64,000 bases of DNA from Flavobacteriaceae bacterium (GTDB taxonomy: Bacteria; Bacteroidota; Bacteroidia; Flavobacteriales; Flavobacteriaceae), in contig DQCR01000031.1 of the NCBI GenBank assembly GCA_003533785.1, positions 17,045-81,044 of the forward strand. The letters are read 5' to 3'. Positions 1 through 8,494 of this stretch are shown here, in pieces. The first letter of the stretch is position 1. Each line of letters opens with the position of its first letter. Made by a program: the position numbers and the translations under genes. The notes under the pieces were generated by a model. The model saw nothing but the letters and a program-made list of their open reading frames with translations, was not told where the DNA came from and ran no database searches.

Positions 1-272
1 CTCGTGTAATACGTTGGTTCTTAAAACACCATTACGCCCAAACAATGTCCTTGTTGATTGGACTAATGCTAGGCGCCCTTCATAAAATTTGGCCTTGGCA
101 GATCGTAGAAGAATGGGTGATTGAAAAAAAAGTCCGGTATCTCTATTCAGCGGTTTGGCCTGGCAACTATCCCCATTCGTCTCAATGGGAGTGGGCCCTT
201 TTATTTTTTGGTATGGGTGCAGCTACCTTATGGGGATTGGAGATCTTTAAGAACAGAGTAAACAGATTATGA
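1..272 (+). CDS. DUF368 (PopT-type) membrane protein, C-terminal part
   Basis: The frame is open from the left edge (first whole codon at base 3), so this is the 3' end of a longer gene and the ATG at 45 is internal. The tail holds a hydrophobic segment followed by GALHKIWPW, which matches GALRSVWPW near the end of the next protein, so the two are paralogues. It ends with a membrane segment near residues 50-67 of the visible part. DUF368 proteins have been reported as undecaprenyl-phosphate translocases (PopT) that return the C55-P carrier across the inner membrane. The TGA overlaps the ATG of the next gene (ATGA), implying coupled translation. The paralogy is seen; the transport role is inferred from the family. 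Confidence 0.8.
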   Translation, partial: RVIRWFLKHHYAQTMSLLIGLMLGALHKIWPWQIVEEWVIEKKVRYLYSAVWPGNYPHSSQWEWALLFFGMGAATLWGLEIFKNRVNRL

Positions 273-1282
273 AAGAACGCAGCCTATGGGATAGAAGCTA
301 TTTGCTTCTAAAAGGAATAGCAATGGGTACGGTAAACAAAATTCCGGGAGTATCTGGAGGGTTGGTTGCTCTTATTGGTGGCTTTTATGAAGAATTGATA
401 TTCACTTTTCAAAAGTTTAATTTCATAGCTCTTTCTTTACTCTTTACTGGACGTTGGAGAAGTTTTTATCGATACACTAATTTTCAATTCCTATTATGGC
501 TCATGATGGGGGTGGTGATAAGTTACTTCAGCACGGCATTAATTTTGGATGCGCTTCTTGTCTATTCAGAAATCAATGTCTGGGCTTGTTTTTTTGGAAT
601 GATTCTGGCTTCACTCTACTACATCAGGCCTCAAGTAGAAAAATGGACCCCTACAATCTATGGGATCTTGCTGGGCGGTTTCTTATTGGGTTTACTCGTT
701 AGTTTTTCGGACCCTATCCCAGAAAACAACAACCTGCTTTATGTCTTTTTCTGTGGAATTGTAAGCGTGTGTGGTATGACACTACCGGGGCTCTCGGGAT
801 CTTACCTTCTTCTTCTTCTTGGAAATTATTCTCTTTTATTGGTGGATACTGTCAATGATATTGGGATTCTGGTGTGGAGTCTATTGCGAGGGGAGTTTGA
901 TTTATTTCAAATGACTGCCCATTCAGAAAGTGTTAAAATAATTCTAGCTTTTGTACTGGGTTCATTGATTGGGTTGATCCTTTTTTCAAACCTCCTTTCC
1001 TATCTCCTTCGAAATTATAAAAATCAAACCCTCTGTTTTATTATTGGTTTTATTGTTGGTGCCTTGCGGAGCGTATGGCCTTGGAAAAATAAAATCTATC
1101 AGCTAGCCATTGATGGAACACCGCTTTTAAACACTGGTGGAAAACCAAAAATGGAAGCTTTTGAAGCGTATTGGCCTTCTTTGAATGAAAAATCGACCTG
1201 GATCAGCCTTTTTTTTATTTTCGTAGGAAGTCTCTTTGTTATTGCATTAGAATGGTATGGAAAAACACAAACCCAACGGTAG
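269..1282 (+). CDS. DUF368 (PopT-type) membrane protein
   Basis: A 337-aa polytopic membrane protein with about eight to nine hydrophobic segments. It carries the two half-site motifs typical of DUF368: NKIPGVSGG near residue 24 and LPGLSGSYLLLLLGNY near residue 172. These look like an inverted internal repeat. GALRSVWPW lies near residue 265. Family members are reported undecaprenyl-phosphate flippases (PopT), which recycle the lipid carrier of peptidoglycan and other surface polymers. The start is fixed by the ATGA overlap with the upstream paralogue. Its own 3' end overlaps the aroE start by 26 nt. The family call is firm; the substrate is inferred. Confidence 0.87.
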   Translation: MKERSLWDRSYLLLKGIAMGTVNKIPGVSGGLVALIGGFYEELIFTFQKFNFIALSLLFTGRWRSFYRYTNFQFLLWLMMGVVISYFSTALILDALLVYSEINVWACFFGMILASLYYIRPQVEKWTPTIYGILLGGFLLGLLVSFSDPIPENNNLLYVFFCGIVSVCGMTLPGLSGSYLLLLLGNYSLLLVDTVNDIGILVWSLLRGEFDLFQMTAHSESVKIILAFVLGSLIGLILFSNLLSYLLRNYKNQTLCFIIGFIVGALRSVWPWKNKIYQLAIDGTPLLNTGGKPKMEAFEAYWPSLNEKSTWISLFFIFVGSLFVIALEWYGKTQTQR

Positions 1283-2018
1283 AAAACGCCTAGGTCTAGT
1301 AGGTAAAGACATAAATTATTCTTTTTCAAAAGGCTATTTTGCCAAAAAGTTTGAAGAGGAAAATATCACTGCATATTCCTATGAAAATTTTGATTTGGAA
1401 AGCATCGATTTGTTTCCCAGTTTGCTTCAGGATTCCTCGATCATGGGCTTGAACGTCACCATACCCTACAAAGAACTTATTCTTCCCTATTTGGATGATG
1501 TTCAAGGCGATGCAGCTAATATTGGAGCCGTAAATACCATTCGATTTGACCAGAATAGAAGAGCTATTGGATTCAATACGGACACTTTTGGTTTTGAAAA
1601 AGCGCTTTTGGAAATGGTGAGTCAAATCCCTAAAAATGCTTTAATACTAGGTACTGGTGGAGCCTCTAAAGCCGTGGCATATGTACTCTCAAAGAATAAT
1701 ATCTCCTATTCCTATGTGTCGAGATCACCTGGGACCGAAAACATATCCTACGATGCGCTAGACGAAATAAAAATAGCCACCACTTCTTTGATTATTAATT
1801 GCACACCCCTGGGTACGTTTCCAAATGTGGGGGGAGTCCCAGACATTCCGTATGAAGGAATCAATAATAAACACCTCCTTTTTGATTTGGTCTACAACCC
1901 CCCAAAATCCAAATTTCTAAAACTTGGAGAACAGAAAGGGGCTCAAATTCAAAATGGCTTGGCCATGCTCCATTACCAAGCCGAAAGATCTTGGGAAATC
2001 TGGCACCGACAGGAGTAG
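1257..2018 (+). CDS. aroE: Shikimate dehydrogenase
   Basis: A 253-aa enzyme reducing 3-dehydroshikimate to shikimate with NADPH in the chorismate pathway. Visible motifs are SFSKG (22-26, the shikimate-binding Ser pair in its Bacteroidota form), NVTIPYK with the catalytic Lys at 72, GAVNT (90-94), GFNTD with the catalytic Asp at 109, and the glycine-rich GTGGAS dinucleotide loop at 132-137. NCTPLG and NGLAMLHYQA follow near the C-terminus. The only ATG that keeps the N-terminal strand is at 1257, inside the end of the DUF368 gene (26-nt overlap), so the two are probably co-transcribed. The length is slightly short for the family but no domain is missing. Confidence 0.95.
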   Translation: MEKHKPNGRKRLGLVGKDINYSFSKGYFAKKFEEENITAYSYENFDLESIDLFPSLLQDSSIMGLNVTIPYKELILPYLDDVQGDAANIGAVNTIRFDQNRRAIGFNTDTFGFEKALLEMVSQIPKNALILGTGGASKAVAYVLSKNNISYSYVSRSPGTENISYDALDEIKIATTSLIINCTPLGTFPNVGGVPDIPYEGINNKHLLFDLVYNPPKSKFLKLGEQKGAQIQNGLAMLHYQAERSWEIWHRQE

Positions 2019-2084
2019 TCATTTTTTTCGTAATTTCAATGTGTAAAATGAGGATAGCATTTAAGGCCCTCAGGCAAACGAGAT

Positions 2085-3995
2085 ATGGAAAATCAAGTAA
2101 ACGATCCCGAATTGGAACAAAATACCGAGAAGGGTGCTTTAGAAAAACAAACAGAAGCTGTAGAGAGCCAGGTTCAAAAGGATCCTGTCTCTACAGATAC
2201 TCAATTGGTTGACAATAAAATTAATTCAGCCAACTTGGAGGAACTTGTGGAGTTTTTAGAAAAGGAACTAAAATTTGAAAAATGGTTTGAATCTAGAAAT
2301 ACCATCCAAAAAATTATCGATCAATTTGAAGCTACATTCAATACAGTACTTCAGGATAAAAAGAAAGAGTTTTTAGATGATGGGGGAAATTCCATTGACT
2401 TTTTTTTCAAACCTCCAGCCAAAGAAAAATACGATACGCTACTCCGGGAATACCGACAAAAAAAGCGAAAACACTATCAAGAAGTTGAGCAATCTCAAAA
2501 AGTCAATCAAGAGCGGAAAGAACAAATTATTGATGAAATCAAAGAATTGATTGGTAAAGATGACAATATCAATCAACTTTACAATGCTTTCAAAAATCTC
2601 CAAGACAGCTGGTATAAATCTGGACCGGCACCCCGTGCTGTAAACAACTCGCTTTGGCAAACTTATAAACACCACGTTGAACGATTTTATGATTTTATCC
2701 ATCTTAATCGTGAACTTCGTGCGAAAGATTACGAGCACAATTACAACGAAAAATTAAAAATCATTGAAAAAGCGGAGGAACTTGCCGCACTATCAGATGT
2801 TGTAAAAGCAGGGCGAGATTTAGATGTATTACACCGTTTGTGGAAAGAAGACTTAGGACCCGTAGCTCCAGAAAACAGAGAAGAATTGTGGAAACGCTTT
2901 CAAGCTGCTACTCATGAGATACACAAGAAAAAACAAGAATACTACAAGAACTTTGAGAGTATTCAAAAAGAAAATCTGGCTGCTAAAGAAGTCCTAATTA
3001 AAGAAATGAAGGCCATTAGTGAGACTTCCCAAGAAACCCACAACCAATGGCAAAAAGCCATAAATAAATTACTAGAACTTAGAGAACAATTCAAACAAAT
3101 TGGTCCTGTACCAAAATCGGATAGTAAACGGACTTGGGCAGAGTTTCGAGACGTAAGTAAAGAATTTAATCAACGAAAAAATACCTTCTACAGAGAGCTT
3201 AAAAATATACAGAGAGAGCATATAAAAACTGCTAAAATCCTATTGGAGGAAGTTCAATCTATTTTGAATTCAGAGAACTGGAGAGAACAGAGCAATCGAA
3301 TGAAAACCATTCAGAAAGAGTGGAAAAATATTGGCCCTATCCCAAAAAAATTGGTGATAAAGCTTCGGAAACAGTTTTTTGATCAATGCAATTTATATTT
3401 TGAAAGGCTGAAGTCTGGCTATCAAAAACTCAATGAGGAAGAAACGCCTCAATACGAGTCCAGGAAAGAATACTTAAAAACACTAGAGTCCGAAACGGCT
3501 CCTAACTCCTTTGATGCTTTCCTTGATTTTTTAGATAATCACTGGAAGGAATGGATTGAAATGGATGATTTGAATGAACAAATTATTACCCCGCTAAACA
3601 ATGAGTTCCAAAAGATTTTCAATAAAAAAATCAATTCACTCGACGCTTCGATCGAAGAAAAAAATCAGATCATATTTGAAATTAAAATTCGCTGTTTTAA
3701 AGGTAATACCAATGACTTAAATGACGAATTAATGACTATCAAGGCTCGGTATGAAAAAGTAATTACTGAGATTAACCAGCTGGAAAATAATCTTGAATTT
3801 TTTAATGATAAAAGCGAGAGTAATCCTTTATTTAAAGAAGTTAATGAAAAACTTGACACTCTGAATAGCAAGGCGCAAGGCTATCGAGATCAACTTACCC
3901 AGTTACGTCAAGAATTGAGATTGATAAAGAATCAAGAAGAAGCCAATAATACAGATAAGGAAGAGCCTACAGAGACAGATTCTTCACCCTCTTAA
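2085..3995 (+). CDS. DUF349-repeat coiled-coil protein
   Basis: A 636-aa, highly charged, almost wholly helical protein without signal or membrane segments. At least four tandem DUF349 units are visible, each with an aromatic followed by a GP-P turn: SWYKSGPAPR, LWKEDLGPVAPE, QFKQIGPVPKS and EWKNIGPIPKK. The repeats cover roughly residues 140-470. The ends are acidic and low in complexity. The role of DUF349 proteins is not established to my knowledge; Bacteroidota often carry one next to aroE, and the gap to aroE here is only 66 nt. The stop codon interlocks with the stop of convergent mazG in a 4-nt overlap. Confidence 0.85.
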   Translation: MENQVNDPELEQNTEKGALEKQTEAVESQVQKDPVSTDTQLVDNKINSANLEELVEFLEKELKFEKWFESRNTIQKIIDQFEATFNTVLQDKKKEFLDDGGNSIDFFFKPPAKEKYDTLLREYRQKKRKHYQEVEQSQKVNQERKEQIIDEIKELIGKDDNINQLYNAFKNLQDSWYKSGPAPRAVNNSLWQTYKHHVERFYDFIHLNRELRAKDYEHNYNEKLKIIEKAEELAALSDVVKAGRDLDVLHRLWKEDLGPVAPENREELWKRFQAATHEIHKKKQEYYKNFESIQKENLAAKEVLIKEMKAISETSQETHNQWQKAINKLLELREQFKQIGPVPKSDSKRTWAEFRDVSKEFNQRKNTFYRELKNIQREHIKTAKILLEEVQSILNSENWREQSNRMKTIQKEWKNIGPIPKKLVIKLRKQFFDQCNLYFERLKSGYQKLNEEETPQYESRKEYLKTLESETAPNSFDAFLDFLDNHWKEWIEMDDLNEQIITPLNNEFQKIFNKKINSLDASIEEKNQIIFEIKIRCFKGNTNDLNDELMTIKARYEKVITEINQLENNLEFFNDKSESNPLFKEVNEKLDTLNSKAQGYRDQLTQLRQELRLIKNQEEANNTDKEEPTETDSSPS

Positions 3996-4795
3996 ATCTT
4001 GCTTGACTGCCACAGTTTTTCCAATTCATCCAATGGCATTTCTGAGATTTTTTTGCCTTGAGCGGCAATATTATCCTCCATATATTGGAAACGTTTGACA
4101 AACTTTTTATTGGTTCGTTCCAAAGCAGAATCGGCATCAATATTTTTGAACCTCGCATAATTCAATAAAGAAAACAGAACATCACCAAATTCATCCTCCA
4201 TGGCAAGAGGATCTCCTTTTTCAACCTCCTCCTGAAACTCCTGTAATTCTTCATTTACTTTTTTCCAAACTTGGGTACTATTGTCCCAATCAAAACCAAC
4301 TCCAGCCGCTTTATGCTGAATACGTTGTGCCTTGACTAAAGAGGGCAAGCCCTTCGGCACGCCAGAAAAAATACTTTTTTTACCTTCTTCGAGCTTAAGT
4401 TGTTCCCAGTTTTTTTTAACAGTTTCCTCATCCTCTGCGATGACATCTCCATAAATGTGCGGATGTCTATAAATTAATTTTTCTGCAATTTCATGGGCTA
4501 CATCACCTATATCAAAAGCTTCTTTTTCCGCTCCTAATTTGGCATAAAAAACAATATGAAGAAGCAGATCTCCCAATTCGTTTTGGACTTCATTCATATC
4601 CTTATTGAGAATGGCATCTCCCAATTCGTAGGTCTCTTCTATAGTCAGAGGCCGAAGGGTTTCGAAGGTTTGTTTCCGATCCCAAGGACACTTTTCGCGT
4701 AATTCCTCCATAATGTCCAAAAGACGTCCAAACGCCTTTAATTGTTCTTCTCTATCAGTCACCTTTTGTTTTTTTGGATGTTCCTTTCGATTCAA
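3992..4795 (-). CDS. mazG: Nucleoside triphosphate pyrophosphohydrolase MazG
   Basis: A 267-aa all-alpha NTP pyrophosphohydrolase that hydrolyses (d)NTPs to NMP and PPi, a house-cleaning role that can also lower alarmone levels. Two MazG domains are visible. The first has CPWDRKQT (residues 37-44), EETYELGDAI and the metal-binding ELGDLLLHIVFYAKL. The second has EELQEFQEEV and EDEFGDVLFSLLNYARF near residue 210. This double-domain form is the usual bacterial one. The gene overlaps the upstream DUF5606 gene by 41 nt, an operon arrangement with def and ruvX. Confidence 0.95.
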   Translation of the reverse strand: MNRKEHPKKQKVTDREEQLKAFGRLLDIMEELREKCPWDRKQTFETLRPLTIEETYELGDAILNKDMNEVQNELGDLLLHIVFYAKLGAEKEAFDIGDVAHEIAEKLIYRHPHIYGDVIAEDEETVKKNWEQLKLEEGKKSIFSGVPKGLPSLVKAQRIQHKAAGVGFDWDNSTQVWKKVNEELQEFQEEVEKGDPLAMEDEFGDVLFSLLNYARFKNIDADSALERTNKKFVKRFQYMEDNIAAQGKKISEMPLDELEKLWQSSKI

Positions 4796-5171
4796 AGACC
4801 AACTTTTTATTGTCTTTCAATAATTTATACCATTGGATAATTTTCTTTATGTCACTCACGTAGACTCGCTCAGCATCATAATCGGGAAGGATATCAGAAA
4901 AATAAGTCTTCAATTCATCCTTGGAGGCCTTTGGAGAAATAACTTCTAATTCCTCAGCGGCCTTATTATGCATAATTTCAAGGACAGCCTGCAGAGCAAT
5001 CTCCCCAGCATAGGTGTATATTTGTATGTCGGAGAGTACACTCACTTGATCGGATGGCTGGGTAACAATTCTCTTTCCATCTTGGAGATTTATTGCAATA
5101 ACACCTATTCGTGTTTGAGTTTGTATCTCGTAAAGTCCAGGTCGTCCCGAAACAGATATAATTTTATTCAT
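4755..5171 (-). CDS. DUF5606 domain protein
   Basis: A 138-aa soluble protein matching the DUF5606 family of Bacteroidota, function unknown. The N-terminal half (MNKIISVSGRPGLYEI, then GVIAINLQDGKR) looks like a small beta barrel. The C-terminal part (ISPKASKDELKTYFSDILPD, then ERVYVSDIKKIIQWYKLL) is helical. Residues 120-138 are Lys-rich. It lies 1 nt after def and overlaps mazG by 41 nt, so it is translated in the same operon. I infer nothing more specific than a housekeeping role. Confidence 0.85.
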   Translation of the reverse strand: MNKIISVSGRPGLYEIQTQTRIGVIAINLQDGKRIVTQPSDQVSVLSDIQIYTYAGEIALQAVLEIMHNKAAEELEVISPKASKDELKTYFSDILPDYDAERVYVSDIKKIIQWYKLLKDNKKLVFESKGTSKKTKGD

Positions 5172-5172
5172 A

Positions 5173-5760
5173 CTACAGTTTTAATTCGTTTGGAAAACGC
5201 ATAACATAATCCACGTCTACTTTCCCTTTTGCAATTTGTGAGAGTTTTCCTTTGAGTAATCTTTTTTTCAAACTGGAAAGCCGATCTGTAAACAAGATCC
5301 CTTCAATATGGTCGTATTCGTGTTGAATGATTCGTGCTGCTAAGCCTGTAAATGTTTCTTCTTTTTCTTCCCAATCGCTGTTGGTATAGCGAATTGACAC
5401 CTGGTCTGGACGAATCACATCTTCCCTTATATTGGGTATGCTCAGACAACCCTCATTAAAGGGCCATTCTTCCCCAGTTTCCTCAATTATTGTTGGATTG
5501 ATGAAAACCTCTTTAAATTCTTTTAACGCCAGCTGTTCCGAGGCATCAAAATTTTCATCATCGGCAAAGGGAGACGCATCTATGATAAAAATACGTTTGG
5601 AGTGCCCCACTTGTGGTGCTGCAAGTCCCACGCCACTGGCGGCGTACATCGTTTCCCACAGGTTTTCAATAAATGGAGTGAGCTCGGATGGATTCAATGT
5701 GACATCTTTCGCTTTTTTCTTGAGTATATGCGCTCCATAGGCAACGATGGGTAGTATCAT
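5173..5760 (-). CDS. def: Peptide deformylase
   Basis: A 195-aa metallohydrolase that removes the formyl group from the N-terminal methionine of nascent proteins. All three motifs are present: GVGLAAPQVG (motif 1), EGCLSIP with the metal-binding Cys (motif 2), and QHEYDH with both metal-binding His and the catalytic Glu (motif 3). An acidic insertion (DENFDASEQ) sits between motifs 1 and 2, as often in Bacteroidota. The ATG overlaps the ruvX stop by 4 nt (ATGA type), which fixes the start. Confidence 0.96.
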   Translation of the reverse strand: MILPIVAYGAHILKKKAKDVTLNPSELTPFIENLWETMYAASGVGLAAPQVGHSKRIFIIDASPFADDENFDASEQLALKEFKEVFINPTIIEETGEEWPFNEGCLSIPNIREDVIRPDQVSIRYTNSDWEEKEETFTGLAARIIQHEYDHIEGILFTDRLSSLKKRLLKGKLSQIAKGKVDVDYVMRFPNELKL

Positions 5761-6188
5761 TTTGATTTTGATTTTTGTGAATCCAAAAAGGATTGTAGAA
5801 TGAGAGCGGCACTTATTCGATCCAACGTAGATTTATCTTCTCTTATTTTTTTTGATACCCCACTAAGGTGCAAGGTATGTGCAGCTATTTTGGATGTATA
5901 CCGTTCGTCTTGTCGAAATAAGGGAATTTCAGGAAAAGCATGTTTCAATTGAAGAATGAACGATTGAATTTTAGATTCCACAACGGACGGTGTTCCATTT
6001 TTTTGGATAGGAAGACCCACTACAAAAGCTTTGATTTCTTGTTGCTGTGCATACTTTTCCACAAAATGGATTACATCTTTGGGAGCCAAGGTGTCTAAAG
6101 CCGATGCGATGAGGTGTAATGGGTCGGTATGGGCAAGTCCAACTCTTTTTTCTCCATAATCAAAAGCAATGTATACACCCTGGTTCAT
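5757..6188 (-). CDS. ruvX: Holliday junction resolvase-like RuvX (YqgF)
   Basis: A 143-aa RNase H-like fold nuclease of the YqgF family, linked in other bacteria to Holliday junction resolution and to 16S rRNA 5' processing. Visible motifs are IAFDYGEKRVGLA (first acidic residue near position 9), VVGLPIQKNG, the DERYTS motif and a closing TLDRISAALILQSFL with the last acidic residue. It is the first gene of the operon with def, DUF5606 and mazG. A TATCTTTG box lies 6 nt upstream, so the leader should be very short. Confidence 0.94.
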   Translation of the reverse strand: MNQGVYIAFDYGEKRVGLAHTDPLHLIASALDTLAPKDVIHFVEKYAQQQEIKAFVVGLPIQKNGTPSVVESKIQSFILQLKHAFPEIPLFRQDERYTSKIAAHTLHLSGVSKKIREDKSTLDRISAALILQSFLDSQKSKSK

Positions 6189-6194
6189 ATCTCA

Positions 6195-6202
6195 CAAAGA
6201 TA
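6195..6202 (-). promoter_or_regulatory. Putative -7 box of ruvX operon
   Basis: On the minus strand this reads TATCTTTG, matching the Bacteroidota TAnnTTTG element, 6 nt before the ruvX ATG. No clear -33 TTG is visible. Confidence 0.4.
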
Positions 6203-6247
6203 CTTTTTTGATGGTGAAAAATAACAGTCTAACTATTTTGAATTCAG

Positions 6248-6255
6248 TATTTTTG
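6248..6255 (+). promoter_or_regulatory. Putative -7 box of dapD
   Basis: TATTTTTG, a perfect TAnnTTTG element, 15 nt before the dapD ATG. The same spacing recurs upstream of uvrB, prfC and the DUF5916 gene. Confidence 0.4.
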
Positions 6256-6270
6256 CAGCAAAGAAAAACA

Positions 6271-7077
6271 ATGAAAAAAATTATTGAAGCTGCCTGGGAA
6301 GACCGCAGCCTTCTGAAGGAATTAAAAACACAAGAGGTCATTCGAGAAATCATTAACCAAATTGATTTGGGCCAGCTTCGAGTAGCCGAACCGTCACCCT
6401 CGGGATGGCAAGTCAATGAATGGGTTAAGAAAGCGGTTGTACTTTATTTTCCAATTCAACAAATGAAAACTATAGAAGTTGGTCCCTTTGAGTTTCATGA
6501 TAAAATGCCCTTGAAAAAAGGATATGCAGAAAAGGGGATTCGCGTAGTACCCCATGCAGTAGCTCGCCATGGTGCTTATATATCGGAAGGGGTCATCATG
6601 ATGCCCAGTTATGTGAATATTGGTGCTTATGTGGACGCGGGAACCATGGTAGATACGTGGGCAACCGTAGGAAGTTGCGCGCAGGTTGGGAAGAATGTTC
6701 ACCTCAGTGGAGGTGTGGGAATTGGTGGTGTTTTAGAACCTCTTCAGGCAGCACCAGTGATTATTGAAGACAACGCTTTCTTAGGTTCACGATCCATTGT
6801 CGTTGAAGGAGTTCGGGTTGAAAAGGAAGCTGTCTTGGGGGCCAATGTTGTACTGACAGGTTCCACAAAAATTATAGATGTCACAAAGGAGACTCCTCTT
6901 TTTTACGAAAAAAGAGTTCCGTCACGTTCGGTTGTTATTCCAGGGAGTTATACGAAAAGCTTCCCCGCAGGAGACTATCAAGTCCCGTGTGCTTTGATTA
7001 TAGGTCAGCGAAAAGAGAGCACGGATAAAAAAACCTCATTGAATGACGCCCTTCGCGAACACCAGGTTGCCGTTTAA
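6271..7077 (+). CDS. dapD: Tetrahydrodipicolinate N-succinyltransferase
   Basis: A 268-aa enzyme transferring succinyl from succinyl-CoA to tetrahydrodipicolinate in the succinylase branch of lysine/diaminopimelate synthesis. It has a helical N-terminus, then a left-handed beta helix of hexapeptide repeats (about residues 100-205) with AYVDAGTMVDTWATVGS and HLSGGVGIGGVLEP. I place the start at 6271 because the family begins at this methionine and a -7 box lies just upstream; the frame is open further up to 6169. It works with lysA at 17.2 kb in the same pathway. Its stop abuts the stop of the convergent glycosyltransferase with no gap. Confidence 0.95.
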   Translation: MKKIIEAAWEDRSLLKELKTQEVIREIINQIDLGQLRVAEPSPSGWQVNEWVKKAVVLYFPIQQMKTIEVGPFEFHDKMPLKKGYAEKGIRVVPHAVARHGAYISEGVIMMPSYVNIGAYVDAGTMVDTWATVGSCAQVGKNVHLSGGVGIGGVLEPLQAAPVIIEDNAFLGSRSIVVEGVRVEKEAVLGANVVLTGSTKIIDVTKETPLFYEKRVPSRSVVIPGSYTKSFPAGDYQVPCALIIGQRKESTDKKTSLNDALREHQVAV

Positions 7078-7842
7078 TTAGTTTTTTTCTAACCCTTCAA
7101 TGGTAACGATTCGTTTTAGGTTTAATGACCATTTGAGTCGAGAATGATCGACTTCATTGAACTTTTCTTTAGCTTTAGAATTGGTAGAATAAACTATACC
7201 AGAACCTTTGAGGGCTTTCCATTTTATCCCTAACTGAAGTAAACGGTAAACGATATCCAGTCGTGTGGCTCTACCATCTTCGTAATCTTCATCACTCCCG
7301 TTTATAAGGTTAAAGTCTTCCCGCCAAAAAGAGAAGTTATTAAGACATATGCTTTCAGAAATTGATGCTTTTCTTTTTGTAAATACGCTCAATAATGGAA
7401 AATAAAAAGCACTCCCCATCTTTCTGATTTTTTTAGCAAAAAAATTGTAATCAGAATCTTTTTGGAAAGTTGATGTCAATGCTATCGTTGAAGAAATTCC
7501 TGTGAGGAAAAGCCCTCTTTTTGCCCACTGCTTGTGTTGTTTTACACATTGGGGATGAAGGAAGCTAGTCCCCTCCAAAACCAACATATAAGTGGATTTG
7601 GAATGCATTGCTGCTATATTTAGTTTTTTGCCGAAAGAAGTATGGGGTGGTAATTGCAAGTGTTGCACCATGTAGGAAGCTTGTGTTTGAATTTCAAGGC
7701 AAAGCTTTGAATTTTCGTCATTTTGTGTGTCATCTATCACAAATACTTCATCTGGTGGAGCCGATTGGTTGAGAATGGATAGTAACTGAAAACGAAGAAA
7801 AGGGTTTTCAGATGTAATATTTATAAAAATCGCTACGGTCAT
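7078..7842 (-). CDS. Family 2-like glycosyltransferase
   Basis: A 254-aa protein with a GT-A-type N-terminus: MTVAIFINITSENPF, then SILNQSAPPDEVFVIDD, ending in the acidic pair expected for nucleotide-sugar binding. A further strand, STYMLVLEGTSFLHP (near residues 84-98), sits where the DxD region would be but carries EG instead. The C-terminal half, with NGSDEDYEDGRATRLD, looks like the acceptor-side domain of GT2 enzymes. No membrane segment is visible. The donor and acceptor cannot be told. It stands alone and converges on dapD. Confidence 0.7.
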   Translation of the reverse strand: MTVAIFINITSENPFLRFQLLSILNQSAPPDEVFVIDDTQNDENSKLCLEIQTQASYMVQHLQLPPHTSFGKKLNIAAMHSKSTYMLVLEGTSFLHPQCVKQHKQWAKRGLFLTGISSTIALTSTFQKDSDYNFFAKKIRKMGSAFYFPLLSVFTKRKASISESICLNNFSFWREDFNLINGSDEDYEDGRATRLDIVYRLLQLGIKWKALKGSGIVYSTNSKAKEKFNEVDHSRLKWSLNLKRIVTIEGLEKN

Positions 7843-7930
7843 TCAGAGGTAAAGGTTTTGGGTAAGAAAATTGAATCAACTGCAATGAGGTCAATTGTCT
7901 TGGGATTGCTGTATTTTTATTGTCAAATTT

Positions 7931-8494
7931 ATGAAAACTAATTTCATTGTTCAAAAAACGGTTGCTGCTCTTAAAGACAAAAAAACCATACTCTTCCCAA
8001 CGGACACTGTGTGGGGTATTGGTGGAGACGCCTCGCAAACATCAGTTATTGAGGCCGTATACAAAATAAAGAGACGAGAAGAATCCAAAGCCCTTTTGTG
8101 CTTAATGCGTGACCTTGATATGGTGGCCCATTATTTCGATGATATTCCTACTATGGCCCACAAATTTTTGCATGCAGTCAACCCTACTACAGTCATTCTC
8201 GAGCATCCAAAGGGGGTACCAAGTCAGTTGATTGCAGAAGATGACAGTATGGCGATTCGCATTCCTCAAGATTCCTTTTGTCAAGCGTTGTTATCACATT
8301 TTAAATATCCAATTATCGCAACCTCAGCAAATATTAGCGGACAACACACCCCTACTAATTTTGGACAAATTGAACCGGCTGTTTTGGAGGCCGTAGACTA
8401 TGTCGTACCTTTGAAACGAATTCAAAAGATGATGAAACCCTCCCGAATTTTGAAAATAACAAATACCGGGGAAGTCATTGTTATTCGTGATTGA
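7931..8494 (+). CDS. Sua5/YciO/YrdC threonylcarbamoyl-AMP synthase
   Basis: A 187-aa single-domain YrdC protein. These enzymes make L-threonylcarbamoyl-AMP from threonine, bicarbonate and ATP for t6A37 modification of tRNAs reading ANN codons. Visible are LFPTDTVWGIGGDAS (near 22-36), KIKRREESKALLCLM with the substrate-binding basic residues, and SANISGQHTPTNF. It lacks the extra C-terminal Sua5 domain, so it is TsaC-like in length. I chose ATG 7931 because KxNFIVQKTVAALK is the normal first helix; a GTG- or ATG-led extension to 7895 gives an atypical Cys-rich start. The TGA overlaps the next ATG (TGATG). Confidence 0.9.
   Translation: MKTNFIVQKTVAALKDKKTILFPTDTVWGIGGDASQTSVIEAVYKIKRREESKALLCLMRDLDMVAHYFDDIPTMAHKFLHAVNPTTVILEHPKGVPSQLIAEDDSMAIRIPQDSFCQALLSHFKYPIIATSANISGQHTPTNFGQIEPAVLEAVDYVVPLKRIQKMMKPSRILKITNTGEVIVIRD

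Noticed and set aside
45-272. A complete 75-aa protein starting at ATG 45
   Set aside because: The frame is open to the window edge and matches the end of a DUF368 protein, so the ATG is internal to a truncated gene.
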